45,182 nt of DNA, from positions 1-45,182 of the forward strand of contig VFZH01000013.1 in assembly GCA_016871255.1 (NCBI GenBank), given 5' to 3'. The translations under genes and the position numbers were made by a program. Shown here piece by piece: positions 15,126-24,579 of the stretch. The stretch comes from Acidimicrobiia bacterium (GTDB lineage Bacteria > Acidobacteriota > Vicinamibacteria > Vicinamibacterales > UBA2999). The number at the start of each line of letters is the position of its first letter. The first letter of the stretch is position 1. Under the pieces are notes generated by a model. The model saw nothing but the letters and a program-made list of their open reading frames with translations, had not been told where the DNA came from and ran no database searches.

Positions 15126-17687
15126 TCACTCGGCGCGGAGCGTATCGAGCGGCTTGTGACGGAGGACTTCCAGGCTCGCGAGGACGCCGACGACCGCGAC
15201 GAGCAGCGTGGTGAGCAGCACGCCGGCCACCGAGAGGCCGGGCGCGGGCGTCCAGGGCAGCTCGAGGCCCCAGGTGGCGATCGCCCAGCTCAGCACCACC
15301 GCACCCGCGGCACCAATCGTGCCGGCGATCGCGCCGAGCACGGTGTACTCCAGGAGCAGGGTCATGCCGATGAGGCGCGTGCTGGCGCCGAGCGTCTTCA
15401 GGACGGCCGCCTCGTACACGCGCCGGAACTTCGTCATCGAGACCGCCCCGACCAGAATCAACGTGCCGCTCAGCAGCACCAGGGCACCGACGACCGTCAC
15501 GCCGCGTGTGACCGTCGCCATGACGTCACGCGCCAGACGCAACGCCTCCTGCACGTCGATGACGGACACGTTCGGGTATCGGGCGGAGAGCCCGCTGATC
15601 AGGACCGCACGCGCCTCCGGATCGGCCGGCCCCCTCGCCGTGGCGATGAACCCGTGCGGCGCGTCGTCGAAGGTCCCGGGAGAGAACACGAACATGAACC
15701 CCCCGGACCGGAAGTCGCGCCATTCCACCTCGCGCACGCTGGTCACGCGAGCCGAGATGATCCGGCCGAAGAGGTCGAAGCGCATCTCGTCGCCCAGATG
15801 GATCCGGTAGCGCTCGCGCAGGCTCTCCTCGATCGACACTTCCGCGACGGATCGGTCGCCGCCGGTCCACCATCGGCCATCGAGCAGCGTTTCGTTGTCC
15901 TCCAGGTGCTCGCGATACGTCACCGTGTATTCGCGCGCCAGCGACCCACGCCCGCGCACGTCCTGGTAGCCGTCCAGGTTCAGCTCGCGGCCGTTCACCC
16001 CGACGACGCGCGCGCGCAAGACCGGAATCGCGGCTGGCGGGGGCTCCTCGCCGTTCCGCGTGTCCACGAACGCGGCCAGCCCGTCGCGCTGATCCCCCTG
16101 CACGTCGAGCAGGAACAGGTCGGGCGCATCCTCGTCGATCTGGAGCGAAATGTCGGCCAGCAGGTTGCCCTGGAGCGCGCGGACGCCCAGGATGAAGAAG
16201 ACGCCAAGGCCCACCGACAGCAGGACGATACCCGCCTGGCTGCCGGGCCGCGCCACCTGAAGCACGGCGTGACGGAGCGCAAACGACCGGGCCCTCGCCA
16301 GGGGCTGGACGGCGCGCACGAGCGCGAGGCCTGCGCCGTGCAGCACGATCGTCAGGGCGACCAGCCCGCCGCACACGATCAGGGCGATCTCCACCGACCC
16401 GGCCTGCCAGGTGGCGACCGCCACCAGCGCGGCGGCCACGGCGGCGGCAGCACTCCAGCGCGTCCAGTCGATCCCCTCGCGAGGCGTGATCTCGTGGCGG
16501 AGCAGCAGGGACGGCTTGACGTCGCGCACCTGCAGCAGCGGCACCAGGGCAAAGAGCAGTGCCACCAGCAGGCCCACCGCCACGCCCTGCGCGACCGCGG
16601 AGACCGTGAGGCCGTACTCCAGCCTGGCCATGGCGGCCACCTGCACCGGCGCGGCCGCCGTGAGGGCTGGTACGGCGGCGAGGACGCCCGCCGCGATGAG
16701 TACACCCACGACACAGCCGGCCGCCGCCAGCACGCTGGCCTGCGTGAGGTAGGCCGCCAGCACCTGCCGGGTCGTGGCACCCAGGCACTTCAGGATGGCG
16801 ACGCTCCGGATCTTCTCCTGCACGAACACGCGGACCACGCTGGAGATCCCGATGCCGCCGAGCGCGAGGATGACCAGCCCCACGAGGCTCAGGTAGTTCT
16901 CGGCGCGTGACAGGTTTTCGCCAAGCCGATCCTCGGCGCGCCGGTAGGTCCGCACGCGCACGTATTCGGTGACGAAGCTCGCGCGCAGACTGTCGGCCAG
17001 CGGGTCCAGATGTGTCTCCGGGACCCTCAGCAGCACCTCGTAGGACACGCGCGACCCGAAACTCAGCAGGCCCGTGGAGGCCAGGTCCGCGCGGTCGATG
17101 ACGACGCGCGGACCGAAGCTGAACGCTCCGACCGAGCGGCCCGGCTCGGACGCCACCACGCCGCGCACCTCGAACCTTGCGTCCCCCACGCCAATGACAT
17201 CGCCAACGTCGAGGCCGAGCTGGGCCAGCAGATCAGGCCCGACCAGGGCGCCGTGATCCCGCAGCAGGTCGTGCCGGTAGGTTCCCTCTCGCAGCACGAG
17301 CGTGCCGTACATCGGATACCCGGCATCGACCGCCCGCAGTTCGACGACGCGTGCGCCGGCGTCCGGTCCCCGCATGCTCCGCGCCATCGTCGTCAGCTCG
17401 ATGGCATCGATCGCGTCCAGCACTCGGCCGGCCGTCCGTTCCCCGGCAATCTCCTGCCGCACGACGCCGGTGATCGGGTTGTTGCTGCTGATGATCAGGT
17501 CCGCCCCGAACATGCTCCGGGCGTCCGCCGTCAGGGCCACGCCGACGTTCTGCACCACCGACCGGAGCGCCACGATCGCGGACACCCCGATGGCGATGCA
17601 GGCAAAGAAGACCAGCAGGCGCCGCCAGGACGCGCGCAGCTCCCGCGCGGCCAGCGTCATGACGAACCGCATCGACGCGCCGTTCAT
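15126..17687 (-). CDS. ybbP: ABC transporter permease, YbbP type (FtsX-like domains)
   Basis: An 853-residue inner-membrane protein with an N-terminal helix (LLVFFACIAIGVSAIVAL), a large periplasmic MacB-type domain (MFGADLIISSNNPITG onward), and two FtsX-type permease blocks: about residues 265-400 (IRSVAILKCLGATTRQVLAAYL) and the C-terminal helices (YEAAVLKTLGASTRLIG). A second periplasmic segment (DISLQIDEDAPDLFLLDVQGD) separates them. This is the layout of YbbP, the partner of the ATPase YbbA. The start overlaps the ybbA stop as ATGA. The substrate is not known for the family. Together with tesA it suggests a lipid- or ester-related role. Confidence 0.9.
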   Translation of the reverse strand: MNGASMRFVMTLAARELRASWRRLLVFFACIAIGVSAIVALRSVVQNVGVALTADARSMFGADLIISSNNPITGVVRQEIAGERTAGRVLDAIDAIELTTMARSMRGPDAGARVVELRAVDAGYPMYGTLVLREGTYRHDLLRDHGALVGPDLLAQLGLDVGDVIGVGDARFEVRGVVASEPGRSVGAFSFGPRVVIDRADLASTGLLSFGSRVSYEVLLRVPETHLDPLADSLRASFVTEYVRVRTYRRAEDRLGENLSRAENYLSLVGLVILALGGIGISSVVRVFVQEKIRSVAILKCLGATTRQVLAAYLTQASVLAAAGCVVGVLIAAGVLAAVPALTAAAPVQVAAMARLEYGLTVSAVAQGVAVGLLVALLFALVPLLQVRDVKPSLLLRHEITPREGIDWTRWSAAAAVAAALVAVATWQAGSVEIALIVCGGLVALTIVLHGAGLALVRAVQPLARARSFALRHAVLQVARPGSQAGIVLLSVGLGVFFILGVRALQGNLLADISLQIDEDAPDLFLLDVQGDQRDGLAAFVDTRNGEEPPPAAIPVLRARVVGVNGRELNLDGYQDVRGRGSLAREYTVTYREHLEDNETLLDGRWWTGGDRSVAEVSIEESLRERYRIHLGDEMRFDLFGRIISARVTSVREVEWRDFRSGGFMFVFSPGTFDDAPHGFIATARGPADPEARAVLISGLSARYPNVSVIDVQEALRLARDVMATVTRGVTVVGALVLLSGTLILVGAVSMTKFRRVYEAAVLKTLGASTRLIGMTLLLEYTVLGAIAGTIGAAGAVVLSWAIATWGLELPWTPAPGLSVAGVLLTTLLVAVVGVLASLEVLRHKPLDTLRAE

Positions 17688-18388
17688 ACGGACACCACCC
17701 TCGACGTCCTGGCCGCGGCGGTGGACGACTCCAGCGTCGCGTGGCCGTCGCGCAGGATCAGCCGCCTGTCGGCCAGCGCGGCCAGCTCGGCATCGTGCGT
17801 GACCAGGACGAAGGTCGTGCCCCTCGTCCGGCGGACCTCGAGCAGCAGGTCCAGGATGTGCGCCCCTGTCCTGGAGTCCAGGTTGCCTGTCGGTTCGTCC
17901 GCCAGCAGCACCGGCGGGTCGTTGGCGAGCGCACGGGCAATGGCCACACGCTGCTGCTCGCCGCCCGACAGCTGCGACGGGTAGTGGTGCCCGCGGCTGG
18001 CGAGCCCCACTTCCGCCAGCAGGCTCTCCGCGCGGCTCAGCGCGTCGCGTCGGCCCGCAATCTCCATCGGCACGGAGACGTTCTCAAGGGCCGTCAGCGA
18101 CGGCACCAGGTGGAAGAACTGGAAGACGAACCCGATCGTGGCACCGCGCAGTCTTGCCAGCGCGTCCTCATCGAGCGTCGTGATGTCGGTGTCGTCGAAG
18201 CGGATCGAGCCGGTCGTCGGGGCATCGAGACCGGCCATGAGCCCCAGCAGCGTCGACTTCCCGCTTCCCGACGCCCCCAGGACGGCGAGAAACTGCCCCC
18301 GGGCAATCACGAGGTCCAGCGGGTGCAGAATCGTGAGCGGCCGGCCGCCGCTCGTGACGGTCTTCGAGACGTCCCGCAGTTCGATCAT
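17684..18388 (-). CDS. ybbA: ABC transporter ATP-binding protein, YbbA/LolD type
   Basis: The 234-residue ATPase has Walker A GASGSGKST, the Q-loop FQFFHLVPSLTALENV, the ABC signature LSGGEQQR, Walker B VLLADEPTGNLD and the H-loop VTHDAEL. It belongs to the MacB/LolD/YbbA group that drives FtsX-fold permeases. ATG 18388 gives MIELRDVSK, the family start; a longer frame to 18427 adds 13 unrelated residues inside tesA. It overlaps tesA upstream and ybbP downstream, each by four bases (ATGA), so all three should be made together. Confidence 0.93.
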   Translation of the reverse strand: MIELRDVSKTVTSGGRPLTILHPLDLVIARGQFLAVLGASGSGKSTLLGLMAGLDAPTTGSIRFDDTDITTLDEDALARLRGATIGFVFQFFHLVPSLTALENVSVPMEIAGRRDALSRAESLLAEVGLASRGHHYPSQLSGGEQQRVAIARALANDPPVLLADEPTGNLDSRTGAHILDLLLEVRRTRGTTFVLVTHDAELAALADRRLILRDGHATLESSTAAARTSRVVSV

Positions 18389-19089
18389 GGTTCGACCCGC
18401 TCGAGGTGCGGCTCGATCGCGGTCCACACGAGCGCCTCGACCTTCCGTGCGCCCTCCGGGTTGGGATGGATGCCGTCCGGCAGGTTCAGCGACGGCACAC
18501 CGGCTACGCCGTCGAGCAGGAACGGAATCAGCGTCACGTCGTACTCCCGGGCCAGATCCCGGTACACCTGGCGGAACGACCCCGTGTACTCCGGGCCGTA
18601 GTTGGGAGGAGCCTCCATGCCGGCCAGCACCACCGTCGCACCGGCCTCGCGTCCCTGCTCGATGATGGCCGAGAGGTTGTCCTCCAGTTGCGTCACCGGC
18701 AGCCCCCGCAGGCCATCGTTGCCCCCGAGCGCCACCACCAGCAGGTGCACGTCACCGTCGAGCGACCAGTCGAGGCGGCGGAGCCCGCCCGCCGAGGTGT
18801 CGCCGGACACGCCCGCGTTGACCACGTCGTACGCGTAGCCGGCGGCATCGAGCCGATCCTGCAGCAGCGCCGGGTAGGACTGATCCGACTCGAGTCCGTA
18901 CCCGGCCGTGAGGCTGTCCCCCAGCATCACGATGCGAGGCCGGCCCGACGGCGTCGGGACGGACGCGGCCGGCACGGGTGCGGCAGTCGCCGCGGGAAGC
19001 GTGGACATCCTCGCGGGCTCGTCACCGGCCGCGCAGGCCCCTGCCAGCAACGCACACGTGAGGGGAACGACGGGGCGCACGATCATCAT
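18385..19089 (-). CDS. tesA: GDSL arylesterase/lysophospholipase TesA, probable lipoprotein
   Basis: A 234-residue SGNH hydrolase of the TesA type (thioesterase/lysophospholipase/arylesterase). Block I is MLGDSLTAGYGL with the nucleophilic Ser; block II GVSGDTSAGG; block III GGNDGLRG; block V DGIHPNPEG with the catalytic Asp and His. The N-terminus (IVRPVVPLTCALLAGACAAG) is a signal peptide with a possible lipoprotein cysteine, though the residue at -3 is Ala rather than Leu. A linker rich in Ala/Pro/Thr leads to the catalytic domain. The start is ATG 19089 or the next codon. The stop overlaps the ybbA start (ATGA). In E. coli tesA also adjoins ybbA-ybbP, but divergently. Confidence 0.92.
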   Translation of the reverse strand: MMIVRPVVPLTCALLAGACAAGDEPARMSTLPAATAAPVPAASVPTPSGRPRIVMLGDSLTAGYGLESDQSYPALLQDRLDAAGYAYDVVNAGVSGDTSAGGLRRLDWSLDGDVHLLVVALGGNDGLRGLPVTQLEDNLSAIIEQGREAGATVVLAGMEAPPNYGPEYTGSFRQVYRDLAREYDVTLIPFLLDGVAGVPSLNLPDGIHPNPEGARKVEALVWTAIEPHLERVEP

Positions 19090-19116
19090 TATGATAGGTT
19101 CGATCGCTGAGACGTA

Positions 19117-20799
19117 GTGACGTCGCTCATGGGTTCCATGCTGCCGGACGCGGTGCGCGCCGCCATGGATCACGCGCAGGCCGAACTCGAGCGTATCAGC
19201 TTCGTCGACGCGCTCTGGAGCCGGCGTCTCGACGTCTGGTCCGACAGGGACGAGGTCCGGCGGATCGTGGCCAAGCGCCTCGGCTGGCTCGATGCCCCCG
19301 GGGTCGTGGAGCCCTGGTTGCCGCGCGTCGGCGCGCTGGCCGGGCGGGTGCGCGAGGCCGGCTTCACCGGCGTCGTGCTGCTCGGCATGGGCGGAGCCAG
19401 CCTGGCTCCCGAAGTCCTGCACCGCACGCTCGCGCCGGGCGCAGTCGCGCCGCGCTTCCGCATGCTCGACTCGGTCGATCCGGACGCGGTCGCACGCGCC
19501 ATGTCCCACGCTGCGACGACGCTCTTCGTCGTGGCGAGCAAGTCCGGCTCGACGATCGAACCGCGGACCCTTGCCCTGGAAGCGCGGCGGAGGGTCGAAG
19601 CCGCGGGGCACCACCCCTGGGGCTCGTGCTTCCTGGCGATTACCGACGAGGGGACCGAACTCCATCGCCTGGCCACCGCCGAGCGGTTCTTCGACGTCTT
19701 CGTGAACCCCTCCGACATCGGCGGCCGGTTCTCCGCCCTGTCGCTGTTCGGCCTCGTGCCGGCCGCCCTGCTCGGCATCCCGCTGCCGCCCCTGCTGGCC
19801 CGGACGCACGCCATGATCCACGCGTGCCAGGACCCGGACACGCGGACCAATCCAGGCGTCGAGCTGGGAGCGTTCCTTGCCGCCTGCGCCCATGAGGGCC
19901 GCGACAAGCTGACGCTGCTGGTGCCGCCCGCGCTCGCCTCCTTCGGCCTGTGGGTGGAACAGCTCGTCGCCGAGAGCACGGGCAAGCAGGGCCGGGGGAT
20001 CGTCCCGATCGTGGGCGAGCCGGTCCGCAGCGTGTACGGCCCTGATCGAGCCGTGGTCACGATCGCGGCTCCTGGCCAGGAGCCGGACCACGACCACACG
20101 GAGCGTCTGCAGGCCGCGGGTGCCCCGGTCTTCCCGCTCACGATGCCGGCGCTCGACGCGCTCGGCGCCGAGTTCTTCCGCTGGGAAGTGGCGACCGCCA
20201 CGGCCGCGCGGCTCCTGGGCGTGAACCCGTTCGACGAACCCAACGTCCGCCAGGCGAAGGAGGCCACCTCGGCCCTGCTGGCCACCTGCGCCTCGGCAGG
20301 CGCCCTGCCCGAGGTGCCCTCGGACCACGTCGTCGGCGGCGCGCGTGTCACGCTCAGCGGTGCGGCCCACCAGGCGCTGGGAGACACGGGGACGGTCCAT
20401 CTGTCCACCGCCGCCAATCCCGGGGACTACGTGGCCCTGCTGGCGTATCTTCCGCCAGACGACGCCGCGCTGGCCGAAGCACTCGCCGATGTCCGCGCCT
20501 ACGTCGGCGCGCGCACGCAGGCCGCGACCGTGGCCGGGTTCGGCCCGCGCTACCTGCACTCCACCGGCCAGTTGTTCAAGGGCGGGCCCCCGACGGGCGT
20601 CTTCCTGATCGTCACGGCCACCCCCGACGACGATCTCCAGGTGCCCGGCGCCCCGTACACGTTCGGCACACTGGAGATGGCGCAGGCCATCGGCGACTTC
20701 ACGTCGCTCGACGCTGCCGGCCGCCGCGCGGTGCTGGTGCGCGTCTCCTCACGACGTCCCGACGAACTGCGGCGCGTACTTCGTCAGATCTGCGGCTGA
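19117..20799 (+). CDS. pgi: Glucose-6-phosphate isomerase, stand-alone form of the Tal-Pgi type
   Basis: The protein interconverts glucose-6-phosphate and fructose-6-phosphate. SIS-fold motifs are LLGMGGASLAPEV, FVVASKSGSTIEP, VNPSDIGGRFSALSLFGLVPAALLG, the catalytic-Glu region AESTGKQGRGIVPI and, at the end, YLHSTGQLFKGGPPTGVFL. These match the isomerase half of the bifunctional transaldolase/phosphoglucose isomerase rather than ordinary Pgi (about 545 residues with different spacing). There is no transaldolase domain in front, and the upstream gene is tesA on the other strand, so this copy is separate. The start GTG 19117 gives 560 residues; ATG 19129 or 19138 would also serve. Only 27 bases separate it from the tesA start, so the divergent promoters must overlap coding sequence. 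Confidence 0.9.
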   Translation: MTSLMGSMLPDAVRAAMDHAQAELERISFVDALWSRRLDVWSDRDEVRRIVAKRLGWLDAPGVVEPWLPRVGALAGRVREAGFTGVVLLGMGGASLAPEVLHRTLAPGAVAPRFRMLDSVDPDAVARAMSHAATTLFVVASKSGSTIEPRTLALEARRRVEAAGHHPWGSCFLAITDEGTELHRLATAERFFDVFVNPSDIGGRFSALSLFGLVPAALLGIPLPPLLARTHAMIHACQDPDTRTNPGVELGAFLAACAHEGRDKLTLLVPPALASFGLWVEQLVAESTGKQGRGIVPIVGEPVRSVYGPDRAVVTIAAPGQEPDHDHTERLQAAGAPVFPLTMPALDALGAEFFRWEVATATAARLLGVNPFDEPNVRQAKEATSALLATCASAGALPEVPSDHVVGGARVTLSGAAHQALGDTGTVHLSTAANPGDYVALLAYLPPDDAALAEALADVRAYVGARTQAATVAGFGPRYLHSTGQLFKGGPPTGVFLIVTATPDDDLQVPGAPYTFGTLEMAQAIGDFTSLDAAGRRAVLVRVSSRRPDELRRVLRQICG

Positions 20800-20886
20800 C
20801 CCAGGAGCCGGCGCGAGACGCGCGCCACGCGCGCACGACGCCGGATCCGCTGGTATCGTGCCAGCATCGACGGCACGTCACCCGAC

Positions 20887-20908
20887 GGGGCCGGATCAGG
20901 CCGGCTCC
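20887..20908 (+). other. Hairpin in the leader of the PilZ-like gene
   Basis: GGGGCCGG (20887-20894) can pair with CCGGCTCC (20901-20908) around a six-base loop, with one G-U pair. There is no T-tract. It lies 87 bases after pgi and 38 before the next start, so it may end the pgi transcript or affect the next leader. Confidence 0.25.
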
Positions 20909-20946
20909 GTCATCGACGATCATCGAGACGAGGAGTGTTCCCGATC

Positions 20947-21372
20947 ATGAACAGTGCGCCCCCCCTGACCTCGCCCCCCCGCACCTCGCCATCCGCACCC
21001 GACGCACCGCCTGGACAGCGGCGCCGCACGAGGGCTCCCGGCCGGCTGACCTGGCGGGATGCCCGCGGTGCGCTTCGCTTCGTCGCGGTCGTCACACGGG
21101 ACGTGAGCGACGTGGATACGTACGTGACCTGTCAGGCACCGGCAACCATTCCGCTCTACCGACTGGTCCACATCCAGATCGATCGGCCGGCCCGCGGCAC
21201 ACCCGGTCTGCCCGACGCGCTGAAACGGGGCCGCGTACTCGCCGCCGTGTTCCGCGTAGGTCCGTACCGGACGGACACCGGTACGCCCGAAGGGTACGGC
21301 CTGCGTCTGCTCGTCGAACCGGCGACCGCTGCGGTCCGGGCGCCCGCCGGCGGCACCGCCGCACTGCGCTAA
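20947..21372 (+). CDS. Small PilZ-like protein
   Basis: A 141-residue cytoplasmic protein. After a Pro/Ser/Arg-rich N-terminus of about 45 residues, a beta-rich domain contains VVTRDVSDVDTYVTCQ, IPLYRLVHIQID, LKRGRVLAAVFRVGPY and EGYGLRLLVEP. The order (a DxS turn, strands, then a GxxL strand) resembles PilZ domains, which often bind cyclic di-GMP, but the RxxxR motif is not evident, so ligand binding is uncertain. ATG 20947 has GAGGAG (20930-20935) eleven bases upstream; GTG 20935 is the alternative. The stop codon TAA is the first step into the inverted-repeat element at 21372-21532. Confidence 0.6.
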   Translation: MNSAPPLTSPPRTSPSAPDAPPGQRRRTRAPGRLTWRDARGALRFVAVVTRDVSDVDTYVTCQAPATIPLYRLVHIQIDRPARGTPGLPDALKRGRVLAAVFRVGPYRTDTGTPEGYGLRLLVEPATAAVRAPAGGTAALR

Positions 21373-21532
21373 GGGCCCTGGCCGGAATAAGGTTGCCGAC
21401 TCTCGGGCGGCGAGGCGCCCGGATCGCCAGGCGCGAGGAGGGAGCAGGCCGGGTGCCTGTGACCGACGAGCAACGCCGCGAGGCGGGATGCAGCGTCGGC
21501 CGAGATGGCAACCGTATTCCGGCCAGGGCCCT
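21372..21532. repeat. 161-bp inverted-repeat element, structured RNA or MITE candidate
   Basis: The left arm (21372-21397) and the right arm (21507-21532) are reverse complements over 26 bases with one mismatch. Pairing resumes inside with TCTCGG (left) against CCGAGA (right). The 109-base centre has more structure: GGCGCCCGG with CCGGGTGCC (one G-U), and CGCC-GCGA-GGCG, a hairpin closed by a GNRA tetraloop inside a CCGACG/CGTCGG helix. A chance origin is unlikely. It fills most of the gap between the PilZ-like gene and the sigma-54 activator. It may be a non-coding RNA, a leader or terminator element, or a miniature inverted-repeat transposable element. I see no flanking target duplication I trust. 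Confidence 0.6.
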
Positions 21533-21626
21533 AACCCGCGCGCGGAAGACATCGCGTCGCTCTACACGCGTGTGGCCTCGCAGCCCGCCTTGCTTCGAGC
21601 CTGCCTTCAGGTCACACTGAGCCGCG

Positions 21627-23672
<2,046 letters not shown>

Positions 23673-23688
23673 GCCTCTGCCCTCCCCG

Positions 23689-24558
23689 ATGTACGCGCAC
23701 GTGCGACGCGTGGCGATCGCCGCCGGAATCGTCCTGGTTCTCCTGCTGCTGGCCGGCATGACCTATCAGGGCGTGGCCACGTCCCGGGAGCGGCGCGACT
23801 TCCCCGCGCCCGGCCGGCGTGTCGAGGTGGGCGATCACCAGCTCCACGTCTACTGCAGCGGCGAAGGGCGGCCGGTGGTCGTCTTCGAGGCCCCGGAAGC
23901 GGGCATGTCGGCCGCGTGGGGATGGGTCCAGCCGGAGATCGCCGCCCGCACGCAGGCGTGCAGCTACGACCGGGCGGGGCTGGGGTGGAGCGAGTCCAGC
24001 GACGGCCCGTTCCAAACCTCCAACATCCAGCGTGAGCTGCACGCCTTGCTGGCCGGGGCCGGACTCGAGCCTCCGTACGTCCTGGTCGGTGCCTCGCTCG
24101 GCGCGGCCTACGCGCGGCAGTTCGCCGCCGACTACCCGTCCGACGTGGCCGCGCTCGTGCTCGTGGACGATGCCACGCCCGATGGCAGCGGCAGCGATCG
24201 GGCCAGCCGGGTGGCCACGCTCGCGCGTTTCCTGCCATGGGCACCCTGGCTCGCCAGAATCGGCGTGCTTCGGGCCAGCGACACGCTGGCCCGGGATGCC
24301 AACGGCCTGCCGCCGGCCTCGAGCGGTGCGCTCCGGGCGTTCCTCAACCGCCCCGACCACCTGGCCAGGGCGGCGCGCGAGCTGGCCTCGCTCGACACGA
24401 TCCTGGCCGACGCGGCTGCCGCCACGCTCACCGTGCCGATCACCGAGGTACGAACGCCCGGCGATCCTGCACAGCCCTTCCTGGCCTCGCGCGAGTCCGC
24501 GGAGCCGGTGGTGGCGGCCGTGCTCGGCGTCACCCGATCGCTTGCCGCCGTGAAGTAG
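23689..24558 (+). CDS. Membrane-anchored alpha/beta hydrolase, catalytic His not seen
   Basis: A 289-residue protein with one N-terminal membrane helix or uncleaved signal (VAIAAGIVLVLLLLAGM) and an alpha/beta-hydrolase domain outside the membrane. The nucleophile elbow is GASLGAAYARQFA, and the oxyanion-side block FEAPEAGMSAAWGWVQPEI and SYDRAGLGWSE are typical. After VPITEVRTPGDP the chain runs straight to the family's last helix (AEPVVAAVLGVTRS), and no His occurs in the last 50 residues, where the catalytic SGH motif should be. The Asp/His part of the triad thus appears to be deleted, so it may be inactive or unusual. It is 16 bases after the sigma-54 activator and convergent with the next gene. 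Confidence 0.8.
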   Translation: MYAHVRRVAIAAGIVLVLLLLAGMTYQGVATSRERRDFPAPGRRVEVGDHQLHVYCSGEGRPVVVFEAPEAGMSAAWGWVQPEIAARTQACSYDRAGLGWSESSDGPFQTSNIQRELHALLAGAGLEPPYVLVGASLGAAYARQFAADYPSDVAALVLVDDATPDGSGSDRASRVATLARFLPWAPWLARIGVLRASDTLARDANGLPPASSGALRAFLNRPDHLARAARELASLDTILADAAAATLTVPITEVRTPGDPAQPFLASRESAEPVVAAVLGVTRSLAAVK

Positions 24559-24579
24559 AGCGTCGCCTGGCGGATCGCG

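Noticed and set aside
21379-21397. Sigma-54 promoter (TGGC...TTGC) before the activator
   Set aside because: The spacing between the GG and GC elements is about three bases too long, and the bases belong to the inverted-repeat arm.
21372-21532. Integron attC site
   Set aside because: The ends read TAAGGGCC...GGCCCTAA, the opposite orientation to the attC ends, and no integron integrase or cassette is near.
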